Origin: UKL13-3 sp943369665
Lineage (GTDB): Bacteria > Bacteroidota > Bacteroidia > UKL13-3
Assembly: GCA_943369665.1 (NCBI GenBank)
Contig: CALRNX020000002.1
Coordinates: 1-64,000, forward strand
Direction of reading: 5' to 3'
DNA length: 64,000 nt
Shown here piece after piece: positions 50,815 through 60,187 of this stretch; the stretch's first letter is position 1, and the number at the start of each line of letters is the position of its first letter. A model generated the notes under the pieces. It worked only from the letters and a program-made list of their open reading frames with translations. It was not told the DNA's origin and did not search any database. The translations under genes were made by a program, and so were the position numbers.

Positions 50815-52263
50815 TTAGTTTTTTCTACGAGGATCTCCAACTCTATCCATTACACAACGGAAACCAATAGTAGCTGTCGACAAATCCTCATCAAGGTATC
50901 TGCGTGTTCCTGGGTGTAACCAGTAAGCTCTGTCTCTCCACGATCCACCTTTGTATACACGTGCTCTGTTATCAATCAATGATGATACACTATACTCATA
51001 TTGTTGATCAAGATCAGAGTATGTTAACTCATCTTTATACCCAATATTATTTGCCTTTTTATAGTTTCTACGTTTTGTGTTTTCCTCTTCGGTAACCTCA
51101 CGGTAAGGAATTCTACCTAAACTATCTTTTTCCGAAACAATACCATCAGCATCTGTAACTTTTGTTTTGTAAACGTTTCCACGGAAAGGACTCGCATCCG
51201 TCATATCTTCTGATGAAAGTGGACGGTAAACATCCATTACCCATTCGCTCACGTTACCCGCCATATGGTACAATCCAAAATCATTCGGTAAATAATCATC
51301 TGGCTTAACACTGGTAGTGTAAAATGCACCGTCATTTAATTTTCCGGCAACACCTGCTAAGTCTCCACGTCCACGTTGATAGTTGGCATACATTGTTCCA
51401 CGATCTTTCTCTGTATCGCTTCTTCTCAATGTAAGACCATCCCAAGGATAGATTCTTCTTACATCAATATTCTCATTGTAATCAGGTGAATAATATCCGT
51501 AAGCTGCGTATTCCCACTCAGCCTCTGTAGGTAAGCGATAATCTGGTAACAAAATACCATCTTCCATTCTTACATTACGTTTACTTCCGTTAGGGGCGTA
51601 ATCCTTCAATTGTTTTTTTCCATCAATTTTAGGAGAGTATAAACCTAAGAAATATGCTTCAGTATTAAAATTGTTATCGTCAACCTGAGCTTGTACATCA
51701 AGATCTATAAAACCTTCACGAGCCATGATCATTTCATTTACACGGTCTGTTCTCCATTCTGCATAAGCTTTTGCTTGTAACCAGCTAACACCAACCACCG
51801 GATAATCTCTGTAGGCAGGATGACGCAAGTAATACAATACATATGGTTCATTATAAGCTAATTTATCTCTCCAAACCAATGTATCTGGTAATGCTTTTTC
51901 GTAAATAATAGGATTGCTCACATAAACACGCGCTAACCAATATAAATATTCAGTGTAATGAAAATTAGAAACTTCGGTTTCATCCATATAAAAACTCGGA
52001 ACAGAAACCCTGCGTTTAAAGCTATTGCGATCGTATGTTAAATCTTGTTCAGCCAGACCAATTGTAGCAGTACCTCCTTCAACAAATACCAAACCCGGTC
52101 CGGTTTCCTGGTCTTTAAATTTGGCCTTTTCAAATCCACCCCATTTGGCATCATTATATTTCCAACCTGTAACTGACGATTTTTTATCGGCACTGTTACA
52201 CGCAGAAAACAACACAGCTTGTGCTATTGCGGCTAGAAGAATCAATTTTGAAGCTTGCTTCAT
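50815..52263 (-). CDS. gldJ: Gliding motility / T9SS lipoprotein GldJ
   Basis: A 482-residue outer-membrane lipoprotein with lipobox FSAC (Cys22). A sulfatase-modifying-factor-like (FGE) fold follows, with VFVEGGTATIG, FYMDETEVSNFHY, YPVVGVSWLQAKAYAEWRTDRVNE, YRLPTEAEWEYAA and MAGNVSEWVMDVYRP. The opening after the lipobox (TGWKYNDAKWGGFE) and the order of blocks fit GldJ, not the shorter GldK/PorK. GldJ is needed for type IX secretion and gliding in Flavobacterium; in non-gliders it still supports secretion. The two porP genes lie upstream on the same strand. Confidence 0.85.
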   Translation of the reverse strand: MKQASKLILLAAIAQAVLFSACNSADKKSSVTGWKYNDAKWGGFEKAKFKDQETGPGLVFVEGGTATIGLAEQDLTYDRNSFKRRVSVPSFYMDETEVSNFHYTEYLYWLARVYVSNPIIYEKALPDTLVWRDKLAYNEPYVLYYLRHPAYRDYPVVGVSWLQAKAYAEWRTDRVNEMIMAREGFIDLDVQAQVDDNNFNTEAYFLGLYSPKIDGKKQLKDYAPNGSKRNVRMEDGILLPDYRLPTEAEWEYAAYGYYSPDYNENIDVRRIYPWDGLTLRRSDTEKDRGTMYANYQRGRGDLAGVAGKLNDGAFYTTSVKPDDYLPNDFGLYHMAGNVSEWVMDVYRPLSSEDMTDASPFRGNVYKTKVTDADGIVSEKDSLGRIPYREVTEEENTKRRNYKKANNIGYKDELTYSDLDQQYEYSVSSLIDNRARVYKGGSWRDRAYWLHPGTRRYLDEDLSTATIGFRCVMDRVGDPRRKN

Positions 52264-52287
52264 ATAGTTAGCATTTATTTAATTTTT

Positions 52288-52295
52288 CAAATATA
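52288..52295 (-). promoter_or_regulatory. gldJ: -7 promoter element of gldJ
   Basis: TATATTTG on the minus strand, a full match, 25 bases upstream of the ATG. The nearest TTG lies 23 bases further upstream, a long spacer, so the -33 is weak. Confidence 0.45.
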
Positions 52296-52329
52296 ACGAA
52301 TATTTTTTGAGAATATTCCAATAATGTAT

Positions 52330-53322
52330 CTAAAATTCAGGGCAACGCATTGCCTTTGTTGTTTTTTTGTGTGTCTTAGGTTTGGGTTTAATCTCAAAAG
52401 CCATTGATAATTCATGTGAGCCTTGTGTTGCTGTCCGTGCACCTGAGATGGTAACGTCATAGCTATAACCAACCCTGAACTTTTGAAACTTCAACCCTAG
52501 TAAAAAGATCAACGCATCACTGTTGCGCGAGGTTTGCCTGAACCACATTCCAGCTGTTAATGCCTCCTTTTTTACATAAAAACCAAGATTCAACTGGTTA
52601 AAATTGCGCTGTTGCATGTATAAAATGTTTGGAGAGATGGTCACCCTTTGATCCTCATACCGCGATTCCGTTAAGAAAATATTTGCACCCGCATGCATCG
52701 TGTATCTTCGGGGCAACTTAAAAACCTCATCCGAACTGCTGGGATTATAAAAAGACTGATTAGGCTGAGTAAGATTATGCACGGCAAACCCTCCATAAAA
52801 TTTATTGCTGTAAATCAACAAACCGGAAGAAAAGTTCAACAGGTTAATCTGCTGCAACCCAACTTGCTCGTTTGTTGGCAAAACAAATCCATATTGATCA
52901 TCAATCTGGTCACCAAATTTAAATTTCGAAAAATCATAACTTCTTTGATAATACGAAGCCTGAACCCCTGCACGAATAGAGACTTTTCTGCTTATCGGGG
53001 TGCTGTAAGCATAGATCCCACTGAAAGTTGTGGTCGTCAAATATCCATCTCCGGAAACATCATAGGTAGCCAGGGCCCCTAATCCCCCGCTGATAGCATT
53101 AACCTGAGCATCAATTGACGAAGCTGCCGTTTTATAGTTTCGTTGAATGCCGGTATATTGATCCCGGCCGATAATAACAAACCTGATATTTCCCGAAGCA
53201 CCAGCAAAAGCAGGATTTGTATACAAAGGATTTGCATAAAACTGTGAAAACTGAGGATCTTGGGCCAATACCACAAATGGCGCCCCGAAGCATATCAAAT
53301 ATGTAATTAGCCTGTTTTTCAC
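52330..53322 (-). CDS. PorP/SprF family T9SS outer-membrane protein (copy 2)
   Basis: A 330-residue exported beta-barrel protein. The signal peptide ends near VVLAQD, and DPQFSQFYANPLYTNPAFAGASG is the hallmark opening of the PorP/SprF family. Then come GGLGALATYDVSGDG, FSSGLLIYSNKFYGGFAVHNLTQPNQSFY, and NILYMQQRNFNQLNLGFYV. PorP/SprF proteins help anchor type B cargo on the cell surface. It is 33 bases from the paralogue upstream and 67 from gldJ. Confidence 0.9.
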   Translation of the reverse strand: MKNRLITYLICFGAPFVVLAQDPQFSQFYANPLYTNPAFAGASGNIRFVIIGRDQYTGIQRNYKTAASSIDAQVNAISGGLGALATYDVSGDGYLTTTTFSGIYAYSTPISRKVSIRAGVQASYYQRSYDFSKFKFGDQIDDQYGFVLPTNEQVGLQQINLLNFSSGLLIYSNKFYGGFAVHNLTQPNQSFYNPSSSDEVFKLPRRYTMHAGANIFLTESRYEDQRVTISPNILYMQQRNFNQLNLGFYVKKEALTAGMWFRQTSRNSDALIFLLGLKFQKFRVGYSYDVTISGARTATQGSHELSMAFEIKPKPKTHKKTTKAMRCPEF

Positions 53323-53355
53323 TTTAGATGGAACAATACGAATATAAACAACTTT

Positions 53356-54351
53356 TTAGAATTCAGGACAACGAATATTTCTAACGGTTTTCTTCGGTGT
53401 CCTCTTCTTAAGTTCAATACCTAATGAAACCTCATATGATTGTTTGGCTCCATAAAATATTTTCGATAAGGTAGCATCATACGAAAAGCCCACTTTTACT
53501 TTTGAAGTTCTCACTCCAAACAAAACGATAAATGCATCTGATGTGCTTTTTGCCTGACGGAAGTACCCTCCAAAAACGATCGGACCTTGATTATAGTACA
53601 TACCAAGGTTAATTTGTGCAGTCGGACCTTGTTGCATATAAAGCACATTCGGATAAAAATTAGACGCTTTTTTAGGATCTCTATGTTCCCTTCTTGGAAT
53701 AACCAAACCCGCGTGTGCAGTGTACCTCATAGGTAATTCACTTCCAACTGACTCGTAAAATCCCTGTTTGGGTTGGGTAAGATTATGAGCTGCAAAACCT
53801 GCGTAAAATTTTTTGGAATAAATAACCAAACCGGCAGCAAAATTGGGTTGCAAAACCGTTCCTGCAATTGGAGTTTCTGTTGTTTGCCTCACAATACCTT
53901 GCCCGGCTGCAATCTGATCGCCAAATTGCAATTTCCCAAAATCAACTGATTTTTGAAATATTCCAGCTTGAACAGCCGCCCTCATAGTAATCTCTTTACT
54001 GATAATGATCTGGTAAGCATACATAAGGTTGGCAGTAGTAGTGGTTAACGTTCCCACACCAGCCTCATCAGTTGAGGCCATAATGCCAAAACCACCATTA
54101 ATAGCATCATAATGTTCATCGTAAGAAGCTGAAAAAGTTCTGAACGTACCCGAAATACTTGGCCATTGACTACGATAGTTGAGATTTATCCTACCTACAT
54201 ATGATCCACCTGCAAAAGCGGGGTTGGTGTATATTGGATTGGCGTAAAATTGAGAAAACTGGGGATCCTGTGCCCAAGCATTGCTCACACCAAATAACAT
54301 GACAATTATATAAATACAAATGCTGCGTATAACAGCAATATTCAATTTCAT
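53356..54351 (-). CDS. PorP/SprF family T9SS outer-membrane protein (copy 1)
   Basis: A 331-residue exported beta-barrel protein, closely built like its downstream neighbour: signal peptide, then DPQFSQFYANPIYTNPAFAGGS, GGFGIMASTDEAGVG, FAAGLVIYSKKFYAGFAAHNLTQPKQGFY, and the end block ELKKRTPKKTVRNIRCPEF. The two share the same final MRCPEF/IRCPEF motif and so arose by duplication. Which one serves which cargo is unknown. Confidence 0.9.
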   Translation of the reverse strand: MKLNIAVIRSICIYIIVMLFGVSNAWAQDPQFSQFYANPIYTNPAFAGGSYVGRINLNYRSQWPSISGTFRTFSASYDEHYDAINGGFGIMASTDEAGVGTLTTTTANLMYAYQIIISKEITMRAAVQAGIFQKSVDFGKLQFGDQIAAGQGIVRQTTETPIAGTVLQPNFAAGLVIYSKKFYAGFAAHNLTQPKQGFYESVGSELPMRYTAHAGLVIPRREHRDPKKASNFYPNVLYMQQGPTAQINLGMYYNQGPIVFGGYFRQAKSTSDAFIVLFGVRTSKVKVGFSYDATLSKIFYGAKQSYEVSLGIELKKRTPKKTVRNIRCPEF

Positions 54352-54541
54352 TTTTTTAATTCAACGTTACAGAGTTAACATGTGCATTGGGCAACTTAGC
54401 AATTCATTTCTAGTTTCGTTGTAAAATTATTAAACATTTTAAGTTGTACTGTGCATACAATTAATTTGTTTTGTTTAACGTTTAGTAACGTAATATTAAT
54501 AACTATACAAAGTTCCAATTATAAGCAATTTATCATTTGAT

Positions 54542-57500
54542 ATGCAACAACATTTTCTGAAAATTTACCTAAAACCTATAAAACTGTTGCTGGTATTAGC
54601 GCTAATGTCAATAGTAGGGGTAACAAAAGCGAATGAAATCACTCGTTCGTATTCTATTCAATGGACCAATTTTGGTAATTTTAACTTTCACAATACAACC
54701 TATCCTAGCTTCGTTACATTCAATTCGGCAGGGTATAATTGGAGTGAAAGCAGAGGTTTACCTGTATTTTCAACTACAATTAACGTTGTGAACCCCTCCA
54801 ATCTTATTGCTACTGTCAAAAATGAAAGATACTTACCTTTAGCTGATATCCAAGACAAAGAACTATTGCCCTCCTCATTTAATGCAAAAACCAGCATCGT
54901 TTACGAGAAAAAAATTGCAAAGGCTATTGTAAGTTTTGTTCCTGTGCGTAAAAATGCCATGACCGGACAAATTGAACAGCTTGTATCATTTGACATAACA
55001 GTTACCTATACATCTATCAACACACCAACCTCATTTCAAAAAAAGGCCAACGCTTCAACTTCTGTATTGGCTACCGGAGAGTGGATCAAAATTGGTGTAT
55101 CTGTTACCGGAATTCATGCTCTTTCTAAATCTTATCTTAAAAATATTGGTGTTAACCTTGACAATGTAGATCCCAGAACCATTAAAATATATGGTAATGG
55201 AGCTGGCCCATTGCCTCAGCAAAATGCAGTGACCCGCTTTGACGATCTTGTTGAAAATGCAATTATGGTAGAAGGAGAATCTGATGGCGTGTTTAATGAT
55301 GATGATAAGATCATATTTTTCGGTAGGGGCCAACAGGACAATTGGAAATACAATAAAACCACAAACAGGTACGAGCACACCACGAATATTTATGCTGACG
55401 TAACTTATTATTTTTTAACATTTGGAGGGGTGGCCGGTAAACGTATTTTACCAACTACCAATCCAAATACATTTAACACCTCAGTAACCAATTACGACTT
55501 TTTATATGTCCATGAAACCGAGCAATACAATTTGATTAAATCGGGAAGGCAATGGATGGGTGAAGAATTCAGCAGGGTTAATACTAAATCATTTATTGTA
55601 AATATGGGATTGGTAAATACTGCAGAGCCCCTATACGTTCGTTCATCCGTTACAGCACGCAGTTTTTCTCCGAGTTCTTTTTCAGTTTCAATTAATGGCA
55701 CAAATCTTCTTAACCAAAACATACAAGCTGCTGTTGCAAACTTTGAATCTACATATGCATACACCGCATTAACAAGTGGTATCATAAATGTGAATACGGC
55801 AAGTATAAATGTAGGTTATACTTACAACTCTTCAGTATCGGGCTCCATAGGTTGGCTTGATTATTTTGAATTGCAATCGCGCAATATTCTATCTCAAAAT
55901 ACTCCCCAATTTACATTTAGAGATGCAAGAAGCATTGGGACTGGAAATATTGGACAATTTTCGATAAGCACCGCAACACCAATTACTGTATGGGATATAA
56001 CGCAGCCTCATCAGATCAAACAAATTCCACTGACATATGCAGGAGGTACAGCTACCTTCAATGCCAATACTGATAGTCTTAGAGAGTATGTAACTTTTAC
56101 CGGGCAACAATATTTTACGCCAACATCTGCAGGAAAAATAACCAATCAAAATTTACATGGCTTACCACAAGCCGATTTGTTCATTATCACACATTCAGCT
56201 TTTGTAAATGAAGCTCAGTTATTGGCTCAATTTCACACTACAAAATCAGGACTTAGAACGCATGTTGTTACTGTTGATCAAATATACAATGAATTCTCCT
56301 CCGGAGCACAGGATCTGACTGCGATACGAGATTTTTTAAGAATGTTTTATAAACGTGCCACTACACCTGCCGATTTACCAAAATATGTTACTCTTTTGGG
56401 AAGAGCATCTTACGATTACAAAAACCGAATAGCCAATAATACGAATTTTGTTCCCACATATGAAAGTGTAGAATCATTTAATCCTGTATCAACATACAAC
56501 TCGGATGATTATCTGGGACTGCTAGATGATGATGAAGGAAATTGGGATTCAGATAATGATAAGAAAGAAACATTGGATCTGGCCATTGGCCGTCTGCCAG
56601 CTCAGGATAATGCACAGGCGCAACAGATGTTAACTAAGATTTTTGAATATGTAAATGAACCCACTTTTGGTGACTGGAAAAGCAAACTTGTTTTTGTAGC
56701 AGACGATGAAGACTATAATATTCATCAAAATCAATCGAACACTTTGGCCAATAGTGCTACAGCAAACTTTAAAGACTATAATATCAAAAAAATATTTATT
56801 GACGCTTACAAAGAAGAAAACACCTCAGGAGGTGCCCGTAATCCGGATGCACAAGCCGAAATTGTTCGTTCTGTTGAACAAGGCGCTATGCTCATTAACT
56901 ATACAGGTCATGGTGGCGAAATAGGCTGGGCAGCCGAACGTATTCTAAATACAGATGATATTACCAAATGGACCAACGGCAATAAACTTCCATTGTTTGT
57001 TACAGCCACATGCGAGTTCAGTCGATTTGATGACCCTAGTCGTACTTCAGCAGGAGAACATGTATTGCTCAACCCTAATGGTGGGGGCATTGCATTGTTT
57101 ACCACAGTTCGTTTGGTTAATTCGGGTTCAAACTTTGCTTTAAATACTTTTCTCTTTAATCACGTTGGCCTTGACTCCGCCTCCGCATTTGACCGCAAAA
57201 GATTAGGTGAGATCATGCGTCTCACCAAAAACGATTATCTGTCTAATGATGGAAACGAACGTAACTTTACTTTGCTTGGCGACCCTGCCATCTTTTTAGC
57301 CTATCCGTCACAACGCATCATTACAACAAAAATTGACAATCAACCGGTAGGAAATATTCCAGATACCTTAAAAGCATTTGCTAAAGTTACGATTAGCGGG
57401 AGTGTAACAGATTTAGCGAATAATGTACTCACTTCTTTTAATGGAGTAATTTACCCTACTGTTTATGATAAATACTCAACATACCGTACAATAGGTAACA

Positions 57501-58390
57501 ACCCAGAAAGCACTCCCGCAAATTTCACGATGCAAAACAATGTGATTTATCGTGGAAAAGCCTCTGTTGTAAATGGTCTTTTCAGCTATACATTTATTGT
57601 ACCCAAAGACATTTCGTATGAAATCGGCTATGGGAAACTAAGTTACACTGCCGATAATGGCAGCATAGATGCTATTGGTCATTATCAAAACATTATTGTA
57701 GGCAAAACAGCAGATTCCATTGCAGTTGACAATGAAGGTCCGGAATTAAAACTATATATGAACGATGAAAAATTTGTGTATGGTGGTATTACCAATGAGA
57801 ATCCAACCCTTATTGTCAAATTGCGCGATGCGAATGGTATTAATATTACTGGTAAAGGAGTGGGAAGGGATATTTCGATGGTGTTAAATAATGATATAAC
57901 TAAAACAACTTCGCTAAATGATTACTACCAGGCCAAACTCGATAGTTACCAGGAAGGAGAGGTTCGCTTTTTGATGAAAGATGTGCCTCAAGGGAAAAAC
58001 ACCCTGAAAACCCGGGCTTTTGACAGTTATAATAATTCATCTGATGCCATGATCGAATTTGTGGTGGCGAATTCGCAGGAAATGGCATTGCAACATGTTC
58101 TGAATTACCCGAATCCATTTACGACCAATACTACTTTTCATTTCGACCACAATAAGGCAGGTGAACCTATCGTTGTACAGGTTCAGGTATTTACCATTAG
58201 CGGAAAAATGATTAAAACGTTACAAACGGATGTAATCACTGCTGGCAACCATTTCGACCAGTTAACATGGGACGGAAAGGATGATTATGGCGACAATATT
58301 GGTAAAGGGGTGTATATTTATAAAGTAAAAGTAAAGTCAACCACAGGCAAAACGGCAGAAGAGTACCAAAAACTGGTGATACTGAATTAA
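54542..58390 (+). CDS. porU: T9SS C-terminal signal peptidase / sortase PorU
   Basis: A 1,282-residue exported protein of the gingipain (C25) type that removes T9SS sorting domains and attaches cargo to lipopolysaccharide. The signal peptide ends near TKANEI. The catalytic pair is visible as His790 in NYTGHGGEIGW and Cys824 in VTATCEFSRFDDP. The C-terminal part ends in a FlgD-like Ig domain (NYPNPFTTNTTFHFDH, QLTWDGKDDYGD, GVYIYKVKVKS) that is usual in PorU. porV follows 62 bases later. Confidence 0.95.
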   Translation: MQQHFLKIYLKPIKLLLVLALMSIVGVTKANEITRSYSIQWTNFGNFNFHNTTYPSFVTFNSAGYNWSESRGLPVFSTTINVVNPSNLIATVKNERYLPLADIQDKELLPSSFNAKTSIVYEKKIAKAIVSFVPVRKNAMTGQIEQLVSFDITVTYTSINTPTSFQKKANASTSVLATGEWIKIGVSVTGIHALSKSYLKNIGVNLDNVDPRTIKIYGNGAGPLPQQNAVTRFDDLVENAIMVEGESDGVFNDDDKIIFFGRGQQDNWKYNKTTNRYEHTTNIYADVTYYFLTFGGVAGKRILPTTNPNTFNTSVTNYDFLYVHETEQYNLIKSGRQWMGEEFSRVNTKSFIVNMGLVNTAEPLYVRSSVTARSFSPSSFSVSINGTNLLNQNIQAAVANFESTYAYTALTSGIINVNTASINVGYTYNSSVSGSIGWLDYFELQSRNILSQNTPQFTFRDARSIGTGNIGQFSISTATPITVWDITQPHQIKQIPLTYAGGTATFNANTDSLREYVTFTGQQYFTPTSAGKITNQNLHGLPQADLFIITHSAFVNEAQLLAQFHTTKSGLRTHVVTVDQIYNEFSSGAQDLTAIRDFLRMFYKRATTPADLPKYVTLLGRASYDYKNRIANNTNFVPTYESVESFNPVSTYNSDDYLGLLDDDEGNWDSDNDKKETLDLAIGRLPAQDNAQAQQMLTKIFEYVNEPTFGDWKSKLVFVADDEDYNIHQNQSNTLANSATANFKDYNIKKIFIDAYKEENTSGGARNPDAQAEIVRSVEQGAMLINYTGHGGEIGWAAERILNTDDITKWTNGNKLPLFVTATCEFSRFDDPSRTSAGEHVLLNPNGGGIALFTTVRLVNSGSNFALNTFLFNHVGLDSASAFDRKRLGEIMRLTKNDYLSNDGNERNFTLLGDPAIFLAYPSQRIITTKIDNQPVGNIPDTLKAFAKVTISGSVTDLANNVLTSFNGVIYPTVYDKYSTYRTIGNNPESTPANFTMQNNVIYRGKASVVNGLFSYTFIVPKDISYEIGYGKLSYTADNGSIDAIGHYQNIIVGKTADSIAVDNEGPELKLYMNDEKFVYGGITNENPTLIVKLRDANGINITGKGVGRDISMVLNNDITKTTSLNDYYQAKLDSYQEGEVRFLMKDVPQGKNTLKTRAFDSYNNSSDAMIEFVVANSQEMALQHVLNYPNPFTTNTTFHFDHNKAGEPIVVQVQVFTISGKMIKTLQTDVITAGNHFDQLTWDGKDDYGDNIGKGVYIYKVKVKSTTGKTAEEYQKLVILN

Positions 58391-58413
58391 TTTTCAAATA
58401 CCAACATAAGGCT

Positions 58414-58421
58414 TATTTTTG
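58414..58421 (+). promoter_or_regulatory. porV: -7 promoter element of porV
   Basis: TATTTTTG, a full match, 31 bases before the ATG of porV; the -33 is TTT-like only. It would allow porV transcription apart from porU. Confidence 0.4.
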
Positions 58422-58452
58422 CCTCGCTTTGATATAAGGCTAACAGAAAAAA

Positions 58453-59703
58453 ATGAATTTTAAAACAACAGGCGTAATAGGATTAAGCCTATTATCAGTT
58501 TATGCTAATGCGCAAATAAATAGTACTGGTCAATTAGACGGGCGTCAAAATACCATTACTACAGCAGTTCCATTTTTAATGATCACTCCCGATGCAAGAT
58601 CTGGTGCAATGGGAGATGCCGGAGTTGCTACACCCAACGACATGAATGCTATCCATTGGAATACAGCAAAGCTTGCCTTTATGGAAAAAAAAGGAGGCGT
58701 TTCTGTTTCTTATACGCCATGGCTTCGTCAATTAGTTCCCGATGTTTCCTTGTCTTATCTTTCTGCATATGGCAAAATTAATGATAAGTCAACTGTTGCC
58801 GGTTCTCTTCGCTATTTTTCACTGGGAGAAATCAACTTTACAGACGTTACCGGAAATTCCTTGGGAAACTACAACCCTAATGAACTTGCCGTAGATTTAG
58901 GATATACTCAAAAACTTTCTGATGAGTTCTCGGTGGGTATCGCTTTCCGATATATCTATTCAAACCTTGCCGGGGGAGCCAATCTTACGCAATCGCCCAT
59001 TAAACCGGGACAATCATTTGCTGGAGACATAACTGCGTATTACCGTAATGATTATAAGTACAAAGGCTATAAAAATCATTACGCATTTGGAGGTGCTATT
59101 ACCAATATCGGAAACAAAATTACCTATACAGATGCACAATCAGCAAACTTTATTCCTACAAACCTAAGACTCGGAGGATACAATCAAATTGAACTTGATA
59201 AGTTTAACAAATTAGCTTTAACTGTTGACTTTAATAAACTCTTAGTACCAACTCCTCCGGTATACAAGTTCGATGAAAACGGGCTTCAGGTATTTGATAG
59301 TGATGGAAATCCGGTAATTGAGAGTGGGGAAGATAATAATGTACCATTGGTTCAGGGAATGATCCAATCTTTTTCCGATGCTCCCGGAGGTTGGAAAGAA
59401 GAACTTCATGAAATCAATATCGCAACCGGCTTGGAATATTGGTACGATAATCAGTTTGCGCTCCGCATGGGTTATTTTTACGAACACCCAACAAAAGGAA
59501 ATAGAAAATACATGACAATGGGCGCAGGTTTGCGTTACAATGTTTTTGGATTGGATGTTGCCTACTTAATCTCGTTCCAACAACGTAACCCGTTAGATAA
59601 TACTTTGCGCTTTACCCTTTCTTTCGATTTTGATGCATTCAAAAAACAAAAAGAAGGAAACGACAATCAGAATAATGGTGTTTTTGAAGCCCCAGCAAAC
59701 TAG
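58453..59703 (+). CDS. porV: T9SS outer-membrane shuttle protein PorV
   Basis: A 416-residue FadL-like outer-membrane barrel with a signal peptide ending near ANAQ. It has FLMITPDARSGAMGDAGVATPNDMNAIHWNTAKL near the N-terminus and SVGIAFRYIYSNLAGGANL further on, the PorV/LptO pattern. PorV takes cargo from the translocon to PorU. ispF follows 10 bases after the stop. Confidence 0.93.
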   Translation: MNFKTTGVIGLSLLSVYANAQINSTGQLDGRQNTITTAVPFLMITPDARSGAMGDAGVATPNDMNAIHWNTAKLAFMEKKGGVSVSYTPWLRQLVPDVSLSYLSAYGKINDKSTVAGSLRYFSLGEINFTDVTGNSLGNYNPNELAVDLGYTQKLSDEFSVGIAFRYIYSNLAGGANLTQSPIKPGQSFAGDITAYYRNDYKYKGYKNHYAFGGAITNIGNKITYTDAQSANFIPTNLRLGGYNQIELDKFNKLALTVDFNKLLVPTPPVYKFDENGLQVFDSDGNPVIESGEDNNVPLVQGMIQSFSDAPGGWKEELHEINIATGLEYWYDNQFALRMGYFYEHPTKGNRKYMTMGAGLRYNVFGLDVAYLISFQQRNPLDNTLRFTLSFDFDAFKKQKEGNDNQNNGVFEAPAN

Positions 59704-59713
59704 CTAAACAAAA

Positions 59714-60187
59714 ATGAGAATCGGATTCGGATTTGATGTACACAAACTAAGTGAGGGGTATGATCTATGGTTAGGTGGGATCAAGATTCCACACACTAAA
59801 GGAGCAGTAGGTCACTCTGATGCCGATGTATTATTACATGCAATCTGTGATGCAATTTTAGGAGCCCTTGCCCTTGGTGATATCGGAAAACACTTTCCTG
59901 ATACCGATGCCACATACAAAGGCATTGATAGCAAAATCCTACTGTCGGAAGTTATGAAGCTCGTCAAACATACTGATTATAAAGTAGGAAATATTGATGC
60001 CACAATATGTTTGGAACGCCCAAAGATTATGCCTTATGTAGAAGCAATGCGCCAATGCATTGCCGACATATGCGAGATCAACATGAGTGATGTTTCCATA
60101 AAAGCCACAACCAATGAAAAATTAGGATATGTGGGCAATGAAGAAGGGTTAAATGCACATGCCGTTGTGTTGATGCTTAAGAAATAA
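59714..60187 (+). CDS. ispF: 2-C-methyl-D-erythritol 2,4-cyclodiphosphate synthase
   Basis: A 157-residue enzyme of the MEP isoprenoid pathway. The zinc residues Asp8, His10 (GFDVHKL) and His42 (GHSDADVLLHAICDAILG) are present, with GDIGKHFPDTD, KATTNEKLGYVGNEEG after them. It is likely in the porV transcript. The last 11 bases overlap the convergent murF. Confidence 0.97.
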   Translation: MRIGFGFDVHKLSEGYDLWLGGIKIPHTKGAVGHSDADVLLHAICDAILGALALGDIGKHFPDTDATYKGIDSKILLSEVMKLVKHTDYKVGNIDATICLERPKIMPYVEAMRQCIADICEINMSDVSIKATTNEKLGYVGNEEGLNAHAVVLMLKK